In this document: positions 18,411 through 27,199 of the stretch, in pieces | Position numbering within the stretch: the stretch's first letter is position 1 | Layout: every line of letters starts with the position of its first letter | Source of the DNA: Ensifer adhaerens | Lineage (GTDB): Bacteria; Pseudomonadota; Alphaproteobacteria; Rhizobiales; Rhizobiaceae | Reading direction: 5' to 3' | Assembly: GCF_013283195.1 (NCBI RefSeq) | Contig: NZ_JABEKT010000005.1 | Location: 50,684-114,683 of the forward strand | DNA: 64,000 bases | Notes under the pieces: model-generated | What the model was told of the DNA's origin: nothing | The model's input: the letters and a program-made list of their open reading frames with translations, nothing else | Database searches by the model: none | Position numbers and translations under genes: made by a program

Positions 18411-19181
18411 ATGGCCGCACTCGAACTCGACCTTTTTCTTTGCCGTACCGACAATTTCGGGGTTCTCGTGCATGACCTCGCAAGCGGCGCCACGGCGTCG
18501 ATCGATGCGCCTGAGGAGCAGCCGATCCTGGAGGCGCTGGAGCGGCGGGGCTGGACGCTCACCCACATCTTCACCACGCACCACCATGGAGACCACGTGG
18601 CCGCCAACGTCGCGCTCAAGGAGCGTTTCGGCGCCACCATCATCGGCCCGGCGGCGGAGGCGTCGAGTATCCCCGGCATCGATAAGAGCGTGCGTCACGG
18701 CGAGCGCTTCGACTTTGCCGGCCACCCGGTCGACGTCATCGAGACGCCTGGCCACACCGCCGGCCATATCTGTTTCCACCTCCCCGAAGACAAACTGCTC
18801 TTTGCCGCCGACACGCTGTTTGCGCTCGGTTGCGGCCGCCTGTTCGAGGGAACACCGGAGACGATGTGGCAATCGCTCAGCCGCCTTCTCGCCCTGCCCG
18901 ACGACACAACCGTCTATTTCGGCCACGAATACACATTGTCGAACGCGCATTTCGCCGTGACCATCGATCCCGATAATGCCGAACTGAAGGCGCGTGCCGC
19001 CGAAATCGAGGAAACGCGTTGCGATGGCGGCTTTACCGCGCCGACGACCATCGGCCTTGAAAAGCGTACCAACCCGTTCCTGCGCGCCGCAGACCCGAAG
19101 ATTCGTGCCCGTCTCGGCATGGAAGGCGCTGCCGACGCGGCTGTCTTTGCCGAGGTCCGCAAGCGCAAGGATAACTTCTGA
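18411..19181 (+). CDS. gloB: Hydroxyacylglutathione hydrolase (glyoxalase II)
   Basis: Hydrolyses S-lactoylglutathione to lactate and glutathione, completing methylglyoxal detoxification. The 256-residue metallo-beta-lactamase fold carries the di-metal motif THHHGDH (residues 56-62), the ETPGHTAGH histidine, the [14 protein letters not shown] metal aspartate and YFGHEYT histidine, plus the C-terminal substrate domain ([11 protein letters not shown]). The stop overlaps the start of the following cupin gene by one base (TGATG), so they form an operon. Confidence 0.93.
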   Translation: MAALELDLFLCRTDNFGVLVHDLASGATASIDAPEEQPILEALERRGWTLTHIFTTHHHGDHVAANVALKERFGATIIGPAAEASSIPGIDKSVRHGERFDFAGHPVDVIETPGHTAGHICFHLPEDKLLFAADTLFALGCGRLFEGTPETMWQSLSRLLALPDDTTVYFGHEYTLSNAHFAVTIDPDNAELKARAAEIEETRCDGGFTAPTTIGLEKRTNPFLRAADPKIRARLGMEGAADAAVFAEVRKRKDNF

Positions 19182-19624
19182 TGACGACCGACAACGAGCT
19201 GACACCCGCCGCCATCATCGAGATCCTCGGGCTGACCCGCCATCCCGAGGGCGGCTGGTATGTTCAGACCTTCCGAGACGGCAATGGCGGGCCGCGTGGC
19301 CACTCGACGGCGATCTACTACCTGTTGGAGCGCGGCGAACGCTCGCACTGGCATCGGGTGCGCGATGCAGCCGAGATCTGGCATCACTATGCTGGTGCGC
19401 CGCTGGAGCTCAGCATCGCAGCCGACGGCGCGCCGGCAACGGTGCTGCGCCTCGGTCCCGGCATTCTGGACGGCGAGCGCCCACAGGGGCTGGTGCCGCC
19501 CAACTGGTGGCAATCGGCCGTCTCGCTCGGCGACTGGACGTTGGTCGGCTGCACCGTGGCGCCGGGCTTCGATTTCTCGGTCTTCGAGATGGCGGCCCCC
19601 GACTGGGCACCGCCTGAGGCTTAA
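19181..19624 (+). CDS. Cupin domain protein (DUF985 family)
   Basis: Protein of 147 residues whose N-terminus IIEILGLTRHPEGGWYVQTFRD and following STAIYYLLERGERSHWHRV are characteristic of the DUF985 cupin family; further on come AEIWHHYAGAPLEL and VPPNWWQSA. The cupin histidines (SHWHRV, HHY) suggest a metal or sugar-like ligand site, but no reaction is established. It is translationally coupled to gloB. A palindromic mosaic element starts at the stop codon. Confidence 0.85.
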   Translation: MTTDNELTPAAIIEILGLTRHPEGGWYVQTFRDGNGGPRGHSTAIYYLLERGERSHWHRVRDAAEIWHHYAGAPLELSIAADGAPATVLRLGPGILDGERPQGLVPPNWWQSAVSLGDWTLVGCTVAPGFDFSVFEMAAPDWAPPEA

Positions 19625-19740
19625 AGCGCGTCGCGATCTTTCAGATTCGCTTGGCGCGCTTTAAATTCTTGCTTTTGCGCATGTCGTTATCGCAAAACCG
19701 CGGCACACTTTTGCGCGACATGCTTTGATCCAACGAGCCC
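19622..19740. repeat. Rhizobial palindromic intergenic mosaic (RIME-like), copy A
   Basis: Two nested palindromes lie between converging genes. AAAGCGCG near 19624 pairs with CGCGCTTT near 19656-19663 around TCGCGATCTTTCAGATTCGC; CATGTCG at 19680-19686 pairs with CGACATG at 19717-19723 around a GCAAAACCGCGG core. This layout is that of repeated intergenic mosaics scattered through Rhizobiaceae genomes. It may also end transcripts from both flanking genes. Confidence 0.65.
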
Positions 19741-19743
19741 GTT

Positions 19744-20634
19744 TTACTCCGCCGGCTGCGCCGCCGCTCGCCCCTTGCGAAAGATCATGTCCTTGGCGGC
19801 CAGCACGGCACCACCGGTGACGAAGAGACATGCGGCGGCAATGCGCCACGATGGCTCGGCAAAACCGAACAGGATGAGGATCAACGTCGACAGAACCGGT
19901 GCTGCGTAGCTGGCAACGCCGAGCAGCTGGATATTGCCGTTCTTGACGCCGAAGTCCCAGGCATAAAAGGCAGCCCCCACCGGCAGCAGCCCGAGACCGG
20001 CAACCGCCAGCCACTCGAATGTCGTTGCCGGCCACACCGTCGTCTCCAGGCCGAGATGACACAGGAACGAGAGCAGCGACGTCGCCAGGCAAAAGCCGGT
20101 GACGACGTCGGTCGAGACCGCTTCGAAGCGGCGCGTCAGAAGCGAATAGCCTGACCACGTGAAGGCGCACAGCAACGCGGCGCCGTAGCCCATGAGATAG
20201 GCGTCGTCAAAGGCGATGCCGTTGCGGGCGATGATCATGATCGTACCCATCAGGCCCGAACACGCGCCAGCGACATGATACCAGCGCAGCCGCTCGCCCG
20301 GCAGAAGAGCTGAGCCGACAACGATCAATAGCGGCCAGAGATAGGCAATCAGGCCCGCCTCGACGGCCGGTGCGTTGCGAAGCGCGGTAAAGTAGAGAAA
20401 ATGATAGCCGAAAAGACCGGCGATGCCGGTGATCCACACCTTGGCCGGCTGCTTCAGCAGCGCAAGGCGCTCTGGCTTCAGCGCGAGAACGATCAAACCC
20501 GGGATGCTGCCGATAAGGAAACAGATCGCCGACAACTGGAACGGCGGCATCTTGCCGGACGCTGCGGTAAACAGCGCCAGAAGCGACCACATCAAAATCG
20601 CGGTCGCACCGATCAACGTCGCCTTGAATTTCAT
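19744..20634 (-). CDS. DMT-superfamily exporter (EamA, YddG-like)
   Basis: Inner-membrane protein of 296 residues with about ten hydrophobic segments forming two EamA repeats. The N-terminal ATAILMWSLLALFTAASGKMPPFQ and GYHFLYFTALRNAPAVEAGLI, PLLIVVGSALLPGERLRWYH and WSGYSLLTRRF stretches resemble the aromatic amino acid exporter YddG, which moves aromatic amino acids or related small molecules out of the cell. Substrate here is not established. It stands alone, converging with the gloB-cupin operon across a mosaic repeat. Confidence 0.82.
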   Translation of the reverse strand: MKFKATLIGATAILMWSLLALFTAASGKMPPFQLSAICFLIGSIPGLIVLALKPERLALLKQPAKVWITGIAGLFGYHFLYFTALRNAPAVEAGLIAYLWPLLIVVGSALLPGERLRWYHVAGACSGLMGTIMIIARNGIAFDDAYLMGYGAALLCAFTWSGYSLLTRRFEAVSTDVVTGFCLATSLLSFLCHLGLETTVWPATTFEWLAVAGLGLLPVGAAFYAWDFGVKNGNIQLLGVASYAAPVLSTLILILFGFAEPSWRIAAACLFVTGGAVLAAKDMIFRKGRAAAQPAE

Positions 20635-20731
20635 GTCTTATCCCCTGTGCGGCTCCTTGGCGAAAGCCGGCGCGGATAAAATCACGACTCGCCGAAAAAT
20701 GTTAGTGCCCGGTCGCCACCGACTGGTGGTT

Positions 20732-21508
20732 TCAACCGCCGAATCGCGTGGCCGAAACCGTCACCGGACCAAGCTTGGTCGGTATGCGAACATAGACCGG
20801 CGCATAGACATCGACGGCGTCCGACTTGGCAAACCAGATTTCCATGGTCTGCAGACGCTTGAGATACTCGACGTCCTCGCGCCCCTTCTTGTAGCCCGCC
20901 CTTGGAACGAAGCGGATGCCGCAGACGATCGCCTCGCCGTCGAAGCCCTTGGTCTTGAACGGCCTGGTTCCTTTCGCCGACAGCTTGATGTCGAGACGCG
21001 ATTCGCCATCGAAGATCGGCAGCGTGTTGGGGCAGACGCGGGCCTTACCCGGAATGATCAGGCCGGACAGCGGGTCGAGCACGTTGCGCATGTCGCGAGA
21101 GGTCACCGGCACCCAGTTCTTCGGTAGCGGCGTGCGCTTCGGTGTCATGCTGGCATGCACGACGTTGCCGTTGGCATAGGTGACATTGATCGCCCGGCCC
21201 TTCTTGCCGCTGCGATAGGACATCGAATATTCGTTTGCGCGCAGATGGTCGCGGCCGATGACGCCCGAAACACGGGTCTGGCCCGATGTCCGACTGAAGA
21301 TGTCGACGAGACCGGCCGAATGCAGTGTTCCTGAAATGGTGTAGCGATTCTTTTCAAGGGCCGTATGGAATGACGCTCTCGCAAGCGGCAATCCGGCAAG
21401 CGAAATGCTGTAATCGGTCTGATGCTCGATATCCGCAGCAAGCGATGCTGTGGAAAACAATGCCGCCGACAAAAGCGCTACCGCGCGAGAACCGATGCGC
21501 AACTTCAT
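20732..21508 (-). CDS. DUF3108 periplasmic protein
   Basis: Protein of 258 residues with a cleavable signal peptide (AVALLSAALFSTASLAADIE, cleavage near residue 24). The mature part has the DUF3108 pattern: YSISLAGLPLARASFHTAL at the start, SYRSGKKGRAINVTYANG in the middle, and DPLSGLIIPG, CPNTLPIFDGESRLDIKL and the C-terminal IWFAKSD...PVYVRIPTKLGPVTVSATRF. Function unknown; beta-rich proteins of this family are thought to be envelope-located. It is divergent from rpmB with a 390-base interval. Confidence 0.82.
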   Translation of the reverse strand: MKLRIGSRAVALLSAALFSTASLAADIEHQTDYSISLAGLPLARASFHTALEKNRYTISGTLHSAGLVDIFSRTSGQTRVSGVIGRDHLRANEYSMSYRSGKKGRAINVTYANGNVVHASMTPKRTPLPKNWVPVTSRDMRNVLDPLSGLIIPGKARVCPNTLPIFDGESRLDIKLSAKGTRPFKTKGFDGEAIVCGIRFVPRAGYKKGREDVEYLKRLQTMEIWFAKSDAVDVYAPVYVRIPTKLGPVTVSATRFGG

Positions 21509-21898
21509 ACCCTAAGAGATCCATCACTCGAATGTCGTCGCAATGCCTTGGAATGCAGGTCGTTTGCGGCTTTTCTACGCCTTTTCCGGGAGATCCGGCC
21601 GCCGGGGCCAAAGCCGCGCCAAGGACTTCTTCTGCATCCACAGGACAACAGATAGCGCATCACGAATGGGCTTGGAATGGCCATCGCGAAGCATTAGTGT
21701 GGCCGCTATCAAGCCTGCCTGATGCAGAAACAGCCGCAAGAAACCGCGGTTTTCCGAGAATGCAAGAGGTTTGGCTTGACGGGCGGGCTGTCTCTGACTA
21801 TAGAACCGCAACTTTCCAATAATGGCCAACAGGAACGCGGCCTGGGCTCTGGGCCCGCTACCGCATCGTCCGGCGGCGATAAAGAGAATAGGTGTACC
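21509..21898 (+). promoter_or_regulatory. rpmB promoter and leader
   Basis: The interval holds no convincing gene. A strong sigma-70 type promoter is visible: TTGACG at 21776-21781, a 17-base spacer, and TATAGA at 21799-21804, reading toward rpmB. The expected transcript start near 21811 leaves about 88 bases of leader before the rpmB ATG at 21899. The remaining 260 bases toward the DUF3108 gene show no feature I can name, apart from that gene's own upstream region. Confidence 0.65.
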
Positions 21899-22195
21899 AT
21901 GTCCCGTAGTTGCGAATTGACCGGCAAGGGCGTCCAGTCGGGCAACAATGTCAGCCACGCCAACAACAAGACCAAGCGCAAGTTCCTTCCGAACCTGTGC
22001 AACGTCACGCTGATTTCCGATGCTCTCGGCCAGCGCTTCCGTCTGCGCGTTTCCGCAGCCGCTCTTCGCTCGGTTGAACACCGTGGCGGCCTCGACGCTT
22101 TCCTCGTGAAGGCTGACGAGAACGAGCTGAGCATGCGCGCTCGCCTGCTGCGCCGTCAGATCGTCAAGAAGAACGCTGAAGCTGCCGCCGCTTAA
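21899..22195 (+). CDS. rpmB: 50S ribosomal protein L28
   Basis: Ribosomal large-subunit protein of 98 residues. [27 protein letters not shown] is the conserved L28 N-terminus, lacking the second CxxC pair of zinc-binding L28 forms, followed by [34 protein letters not shown] as in alphaproteobacterial L28. It has its own consensus-like promoter and is closed by a clean intrinsic terminator, so it is monocistronic. Confidence 0.96.
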   Translation: MSRSCELTGKGVQSGNNVSHANNKTKRKFLPNLCNVTLISDALGQRFRLRVSAAALRSVEHRGGLDAFLVKADENELSMRARLLRRQIVKKNAEAAAA

Positions 22196-22227
22196 TCGGC
22201 GTTAGCGTCTGTCTTCGACACGACTTT

Positions 22228-22264
22228 AAAAAGGCTTGCGGGTTTATCCGGCAAGCCTTTTTCT
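22228..22264 (+). terminator. Rho-independent terminator of rpmB
   Basis: Arms AAAAAGGCTTGC (22228-22239) and GCAAGCCTTTTT (22251-22262) with a loop of eleven bases and a terminal T-run. A textbook intrinsic terminator, 33 bases after the rpmB stop. Confidence 0.9.
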
Positions 22265-22290
22265 CGTGTGTAATTTGCAGATTTCATCGG

Positions 22291-22349
22291 CCAGGCGTCC
22301 AAGCCTGGCTTCCGCGCAACTGGTGGCATCTCCCAGGATAAAAAAATGC
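22291..22349 (+). ncRNA. Candidate preQ1-type riboswitch in the leader of the queuosine transporter gene
   Basis: The leader can form an H-type pseudoknot. P1 pairs CTGG (22320-22323) with CCAG (22333-22336); the loop GCAT (22326-22329) is followed by a C and is complementary to ATGC (22346-22349), which contains the start codon; between them lies the A-rich GATAAAAAA linker. This is the layout of class I preQ1 riboswitches (short P1, loop pairing with a tail, C next to P2, A-rich linker). The AGGA ribosome-binding site (22335-22338) overlaps the P1 strand. A competing hairpin, CCAGGC (22291-22296) with GCCTGG (22303-22308), could exchange with a GCCTGG/CCAGG pairing that also covers the AGGA. 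The stem is only four pairs, so this is a candidate. Confidence 0.45.
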
Positions 22350-22984
22350 TTATCAACCGCACGTTCTTTGTCTACGTCGCACTCATGACCCTGGTGGTCG
22401 TTGCGTCGAACTTCCTCGTTCAGTACCCGCTGCCAGGCTCGATCGCCGGCATGCAGCTCGGCGATCTCCTGACCTGGGGCGCCTTCAGCTATCCCTTCGC
22501 CTTCCTCGTCACCGACCTGACCAACCGCCATTTCGGCCCGCGCATTGCGCGTCGTGTCGTCGTCGTCGGCTTCCTCGTGGCGATCGTCCTTTCCTTCTTC
22601 GCCGCCACGCCGCGCATCGCGATTGCCTCCGGCTCCGCTTTCCTGTTCGGCCAGCTGCTGGATATCTCGGTGTTCAACCGGCTCCGCCGCCAGAGCTGGT
22701 GGCAGGCGCCGCTGGCGGGCTCGCTGATCGGCTCGGCGCTCGACACGGCGATGTTCTTCTCCTTCGCCTTCGCGCCGTTCTTCGTGTTCTTCGGACCGAA
22801 CGACAGCTTTGCCTTGGAGACGGCGCCCCTGCTCGGCATTCTTGCCACAGAGGCCCCGCGCTGGATCTCCTGGGCGCTCGGCGACCTCTCGGTGAAGATC
22901 CTCTGCGGCATCGTGATGTTGCTGCCCTATGGCGCGCTGATGAGCGTGATCAAGCCCATGCCTGCGGGCAAGGCCGCGGCCTGA
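22346..22984 (+). CDS. yhhQ: Queuosine precursor transporter (YhhQ/VUT family)
   Basis: Inner-membrane protein of 212 residues with about six hydrophobic segments. VVVASNFLVQYPL, GDLLTWGAFSYPFAFLVTDLTNRHFGP and GQLLDISVFNRLR are hallmark motifs of the COG1738/VUT family, whose E. coli member YhhQ imports queuosine precursors preQ0/preQ1 for tRNA modification. The ATG at 22346 is preceded by AGGA and an A-rich spacer. The leader shows a preQ1 riboswitch-like fold, which would fit feedback control of uptake. A terminator hairpin (23010-23032) follows. Confidence 0.88.
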   Translation: MLINRTFFVYVALMTLVVVASNFLVQYPLPGSIAGMQLGDLLTWGAFSYPFAFLVTDLTNRHFGPRIARRVVVVGFLVAIVLSFFAATPRIAIASGSAFLFGQLLDISVFNRLRRQSWWQAPLAGSLIGSALDTAMFFSFAFAPFFVFFGPNDSFALETAPLLGILATEAPRWISWALGDLSVKILCGIVMLLPYGALMSVIKPMPAGKAAA

Positions 22985-23009
22985 TCCATCTCAGACAGCT
23001 GAATTGACG

Positions 23010-23033
23010 ACGGGGCCGATTGGCCCCGTTTTC
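23010..23033. terminator. Terminator between yhhQ and the converging esterase gene
   Basis: Arms ACGGGGCC (23010-23017) and GGCCCCGT (23022-23029) around GATT, followed by TTT. The converging gene's stop is at 23032-23034, so the same hairpin could only form at the very end of its transcript. Confidence 0.75.
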
Positions 23034-24024
23034 ATTTGATCAGCCGGAATTCCAGCATGAGATTGCGCTCGAGGATCGAGTGGTTGTCGTCGGAAACGAC
23101 GATGACCCTGATATCACCGTCAGGGCCAGCGACCACGTCGAGGCCCTCCATATTGTCGATCTGATAGCCCATGTCGGCTTCGAGAATGACGTCGCCGTCG
23201 ACCACGGCGCCTGGCCGGATGGTGGCACCGGGAATGCGGCGGATGCGCATGCCGAGCCCGGAGGCGAAGTTGAACCGCCGCTCCAGGAGCAGGAGATCGC
23301 CATCGGGCAGGAAAGCGCCGTCGGTGACGGCGTAGGGTTCTGTGCGAACAACTGCGAAGGCGCCCTTCATCGGCCCGTCGAGAATGCCGGCCAGCAGATT
23401 GTCCGCCTTGTCGACGCTGCGCTCCGACACCGTGACGGCAGCGCCGCCGAGCGGACTGTCAGCCGGTGAAACGGCCACGGTTTCGAGCCCGCCATTGCTG
23501 CGCAGTTCGGTTGCCGGAAACGGCAACGGCACGCTGCCGACTGGCCCCGAAACGGAAAACCCGGGGTCCGGGTAGATATCGATGCGGTGGGACTGCTCGT
23601 AGCTGACGATCACTTCGCCTTCGCGTAGCGCCAGACCTTCCGAATCCACCTTCCACTTTTCCAGCCCGACCGCGCCGCTCCTGTCGGCCATCGGCGTCGC
23701 CGTCAGGTCCGTCAGGCCGGAAAGCTTGCCGGCGGCGTCGCGGGTCACGGCCCCTTCGAGCCAATGACCAGTATCCATGACTGCAACAAAAGAGGCTCCA
23801 TCCGGACGGAAGCGGATCGCCGAGACGGCGCCGAACAGCGCATTGGACGACGTCATCTCCAGGCCGCCGATGAACTCCAGCTGGCCAAACCGCGTCTGGC
23901 TGGAACCAACCTTGAAAGCATCGATCTGCCGACTGCGGATCGGCAGCGTCTCGCTGTCACTGGCAGCCATAGCCGGACAGGCCGACGCCAGCAGGCAAAG
24001 AACGAGGAGGCCGCGACCAAGCAT
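23032..24024 (-). CDS. Secreted phytase-like esterase domain protein
   Basis: Exported protein of 330 residues with a signal peptide (GLLVLCLLASACPAMAAS). The mature part is a beta-propeller-like sequence: GGLEMTSSNALFGAVSAIRF, FVAVMDTGHWLEG, KWKVDSEGLAL, VSYEQSHRI, ATELRSNGGLETVAVSP, DGDLLLLERRFNFASGLGMRIRRI and YQIDNMEGLDVV are the pattern of the "esterase-like activity of phytase" family. Substrate unknown. The ATG at 24024 starts the signal peptide; 16 upstream codons without signal character are excluded. It lies 105 bases after cobT on the same strand, so it may be read from the cobS-cobT transcript. Confidence 0.8.
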   Translation of the reverse strand: MLGRGLLVLCLLASACPAMAASDSETLPIRSRQIDAFKVGSSQTRFGQLEFIGGLEMTSSNALFGAVSAIRFRPDGASFVAVMDTGHWLEGAVTRDAAGKLSGLTDLTATPMADRSGAVGLEKWKVDSEGLALREGEVIVSYEQSHRIDIYPDPGFSVSGPVGSVPLPFPATELRSNGGLETVAVSPADSPLGGAAVTVSERSVDKADNLLAGILDGPMKGAFAVVRTEPYAVTDGAFLPDGDLLLLERRFNFASGLGMRIRRIPGATIRPGAVVDGDVILEADMGYQIDNMEGLDVVAGPDGDIRVIVVSDDNHSILERNLMLEFRLIK

Positions 24025-24129
24025 ATGAGGATGTTCCTTCGGCGGGCAGGAAAGGCAGGGAGGGAACGACAAGCGTGCCGCCGTCTTCTGGGATGAACGG
24101 GGCGGCTACAAGTCGCCCCGGTTAAGCGA

Positions 24130-26025
24130 TTATCCTGCGCGGCGAGCTCGCCCGGGACGGCGGCGCATGCTTTCGTCTTCGAACAGATCGGCAAGCTGCT
24201 CGGTCATCGCGCCGGCCAGCTCGTCGGCATCGACGATCGTCACGGCCCGGCGATAGTAGCGCGTCACGTCGTGACCGATGCCGATCGCCAGGAGTTCGAC
24301 CGGCGAGCGCGTCTCGATCTGCTCGATGACGGCGCGCAGATGCCGCTCGAGATAGTTGCCCGGGTTGACCGACAGCGTCGAGTCGTCGACCGGCGCGCCA
24401 TCCGAAATCATCATCAGGATGCGGCGTTGTTCGCGCCGCGCCATCAGCCGCTCATGCGCCCAGATCAGCGCCTCGCCGTCGATGTTCTCCTTGAGCAGTC
24501 CCTCGCGCATCATCAGCCCGAGATTGCGGCGCGCACGCCGCCATGGCGCATCGGCCGACTTGTAGATGATGTGGCGCAGGTCGTTGAGGCGGCCCGGCGA
24601 CTGCGGCTTGCCGCCAGCCAGCCACTTCTCGCGCGATTGCCCACCCTTCCACGCCTTGGTGGTAAAGCCGAGGATCTCGACCTTGACGCCGCAACGCTCG
24701 AGCGTGCGCGCCAGAATGTCGGCACAGGTCGCCGCAACCGTGATCGGCCGGCCCCGCATGGATCCGGAATTGTCGATCAGGAGGGTCACGACCGTATCGC
24801 GGAAATTGGTGTCCTTCTCGCGCTTGAACGACAGCGGCTGCATCGGGTCGATGACGATGCGCTGCAGGCGGGCGCTGTCGAGATAGCCCTCCTCCAGGTC
24901 GAACTCCCACGAGCGGTTCTGCTGCGCCATCAGGCGGCGTTGCAGGCGGTTGGCCAGCCGCCCGACCGCGCCCTGGAGGTGCGACAGCTGCTTGTCGAGG
25001 AAGGCGCGCAGGCGGTCGAGTTCCGCCTCGTCGCACAGTTCTTCGGAAGCGATGGTCTCGTCGAATTCACGGGTGAAGACGGTGTAGTCGACCTTTTCGT
25101 TGAAGTCGGCAAAGGGCTGGTTCGGGCGCTTGACCTCGCCTGGTGTCTCGCTGTCCTCGTCGCCCTCGTCCTGCAGGTCGTCGTCGGAAATCTCCGCGCC
25201 GTCCATCTCGCCTTCTTCCATCTGCTCTTCGGCAGCCTGGTTCTCGTCGGCAGGAGCGGCGTCGTCGCCGGCTTCCTCGTCGCTGGCGCTCTCGTCCTGC
25301 TCCTGGCTGCGCGGCTGATCCTCGTCGGTCTCGCTTTCCTGCTCGTCCGGCTCGATGTCATCGTCACCGTATTTCTCGGCCACATCCATCGATGTCAGCA
25401 TGTCGCGCACGACACGGGCGAAGGCCTGCTGGTCGTTGAGCGTCGACGACAGGTTCTTGATGTCTCCGGCGGCCTTCTCCTCGATGAAGTCGCGCCAGAG
25501 ATCGAGCACCTTGCCGGCGGATGCCGGCGGCTTCTCACCGGTCAGCTTTTCACGCACCAGAAGCGCAACGGCCTCGCCGAGCGGTGCATCCGCCTGCTTG
25601 CTGATCGCGCCGAAATTGGCCTTGGAATATTTCTCTTCGAGCATCGAGCTCAGGTTCTTGGCAACACCTTCCATGCGCAGCGAGCCGATCGCCTCGACAC
25701 GCGCCTGCTCGACAGCGTCGAAGATCACCCGCGCATCGGCACCCTGCGGCGACATCGTCGCGTGGATGCGCGCATCATGACAGGCCTTCCGCAGCGCCAT
25801 GCTGTCGCCAAGCCCTCGCGTCACGGCGAGTTCCTGCCGCGTCGGACGCTTCGATATTTCAGGCAGGCGGATGCGCTCACCGGTGATCCCCGGCCGCTCG
25901 TTGGCGAAGGCCACCTCCACCTCGGCATCGCCAGCAATCGATCGGATGCAGCCGGAAAGCGCCCGCTTGAACGGTTCGGCGGCATTTTCACGCGTGGTCG
26001 GCTTTGCCTTGGAGTTCGAGCTCAC
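24130..26025 (-). CDS. cobT: Cobaltochelatase subunit CobT
   Basis: With CobS and CobN forms the aerobic ATP-dependent cobaltochelatase that inserts cobalt into hydrogenobyrinate diamide during B12 synthesis. The 631-residue protein has an N-terminal helical part, a long Asp/Glu/Gln-rich linker (about 220-290), and a C-terminal von Willebrand A domain with the MIDAS motif [10 protein letters not shown] (about 411-420) and later [11 protein letters not shown]. The CobT characterised from 'Pseudomonas denitrificans' comes from an Ensifer-type organism, which agrees with this context. It is 105 bases downstream of cobS on the same strand; no cobN is present in the window. Confidence 0.95.
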   Translation of the reverse strand: MSSNSKAKPTTRENAAEPFKRALSGCIRSIAGDAEVEVAFANERPGITGERIRLPEISKRPTRQELAVTRGLGDSMALRKACHDARIHATMSPQGADARVIFDAVEQARVEAIGSLRMEGVAKNLSSMLEEKYSKANFGAISKQADAPLGEAVALLVREKLTGEKPPASAGKVLDLWRDFIEEKAAGDIKNLSSTLNDQQAFARVVRDMLTSMDVAEKYGDDDIEPDEQESETDEDQPRSQEQDESASDEEAGDDAAPADENQAAEEQMEEGEMDGAEISDDDLQDEGDEDSETPGEVKRPNQPFADFNEKVDYTVFTREFDETIASEELCDEAELDRLRAFLDKQLSHLQGAVGRLANRLQRRLMAQQNRSWEFDLEEGYLDSARLQRIVIDPMQPLSFKREKDTNFRDTVVTLLIDNSGSMRGRPITVAATCADILARTLERCGVKVEILGFTTKAWKGGQSREKWLAGGKPQSPGRLNDLRHIIYKSADAPWRRARRNLGLMMREGLLKENIDGEALIWAHERLMARREQRRILMMISDGAPVDDSTLSVNPGNYLERHLRAVIEQIETRSPVELLAIGIGHDVTRYYRRAVTIVDADELAGAMTEQLADLFEDESMRRRPGRARRAG

Positions 26026-26095
26026 GACAGTTCCTTCTTCAGCCAGAGGCGATGATACCCCGGCGGGATATCATCGAGTTTGCCACAAAGTCACA

Positions 26096-26124
26096 GGTCG
26101 CCTTCCCTGGGGGGGAAGGCGACC
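26096..26124 (-). terminator. Hairpin between cobS and cobT
   Basis: GGTCGCCTTCCC (26096-26107) pairs with GGGAAGGCGACC (26113-26124), 12 perfect pairs with a five-base loop. On the coding (minus) strand it starts six bases after the cobS stop and is not followed by a T-run, so it looks more like a partial attenuator or mRNA-stabilising stem setting CobS above CobT than a full terminator. Confidence 0.55.
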
Positions 26125-26130
26125 CATGGA

Positions 26131-27129
26131 TCAGGCGGTGGCTTCAAGCACGATGTTGGCGGCGCTCTCCTTGAGCTCGACGCCGAAAGCGCGCTGGTAA
26201 TGCTCGGCGACCAGCGCCCGCTCCAGCTCGTCGCACTTGTTGAGGAAGGTTACGCGGAAGGCGAAGGCGATATCGCCGAAGATGTAAGCGTTCTCGGCCC
26301 AGGTAATGACCGTACGCGGGCTCATGACCGTCGAAAGGTCGCCGTTGATGAAGGCGGCGCGGGTAAGATCCGCGACGCGCACCATCTTGGAAACGGTCTC
26401 GCGGCCCTTGTCGGCCGTAAAGCCCTTGACCTTGGCAGCGACGATGTCGACTTCCTTGTCATGCGGCAGGTAGTTGAGCGTCGTGACGATCGACCAGCGG
26501 TCCATCTGCGCCTGGTTGATCTGCTGCGTGCCGTGGTAGAGGCCGGTGGTGTCGCCGAGGCCGACCGTGTTGGCGGTCGCAAACAGGCGGAACGCCGGGT
26601 GCGGGCGAATGACGCGGCTCTGGTCGAGCAGCGTCAGGCGGCCGGAAGATTCCAGCACGCGCTGGATGACGAACATCACGTCCGGACGGCCGGCGTCGTA
26701 CTCGTCGAAGACGAGCGCGACATTGTGCTGGTAGGCCCAAGGCAGAATGCCGTCCTTGAACTCGGTGACCTGCATGCCGTCCTTGACGACGATCGCATCC
26801 TTGCCGACGAGGTCGATACGGCTGACATGGCTGTCGAGGTTGACGCGTACGCACGGCCAATTCAGGCGCGCTGCGACCTGTTCGATGTGGGTGGACTTAC
26901 CGGTACCGTGATAGCCCGAAACCATCACGCGTCGGTTATGGGCAAAGCCTGCGAGAATGGCGAGCGTGGTTTCGCGGTCGAAGAGGTAGTCAGGGTCAAG
27001 GTCCGGCACATAGGCGTCAGCCTTGGAATAGGCGGGAACGCGCAAATCCGTATCAATGCCAAAAACCTCCCGAACCGAGACGGTCGTGTCGGGGAGGTTG
27101 GAAATGTCGAGGTCAATCTTGCTCATCAT
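26131..27129 (-). CDS. cobS: Cobaltochelatase subunit CobS
   Basis: AAA+ ATPase of the cobaltochelatase (332 residues). Walker A is [11 protein letters not shown] (about 71-81), Walker [15 protein letters not shown], with sensor-1 region [21 protein letters not shown]; the N-terminus [24 protein letters not shown] is the CobS signature. Two adjacent ATGs (27129, 27126) follow a GGAG site. A J-domain protein gene lies 70 bases upstream and cobT follows after a hairpin. Confidence 0.95.
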   Translation of the reverse strand: MMSKIDLDISNLPDTTVSVREVFGIDTDLRVPAYSKADAYVPDLDPDYLFDRETTLAILAGFAHNRRVMVSGYHGTGKSTHIEQVAARLNWPCVRVNLDSHVSRIDLVGKDAIVVKDGMQVTEFKDGILPWAYQHNVALVFDEYDAGRPDVMFVIQRVLESSGRLTLLDQSRVIRPHPAFRLFATANTVGLGDTTGLYHGTQQINQAQMDRWSIVTTLNYLPHDKEVDIVAAKVKGFTADKGRETVSKMVRVADLTRAAFINGDLSTVMSPRTVITWAENAYIFGDIAFAFRVTFLNKCDELERALVAEHYQRAFGVELKESAANIVLEATA

Positions 27130-27199
27130 GTCTCCAGAGCGGCCACCGGCGGCACCCGCGCATTCGCCTGCAAAAGTGCTTCTGTAATAATCCGCGTTG

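Noticed and set aside
24271-26055. Plus-strand open frame opposite cobT
   Set aside because: Mirror of the cobT codons; its leucine/valine/arginine-rich product reflects the reverse complement of the acidic linker.
23975-26130. Cobalamin riboswitch near cobS/cobT
   Set aside because: I looked for the B12-box consensus and the GCCACTG element around the cobS-cobT intervals and ahead of the COG0523 gene; none is recognisable.
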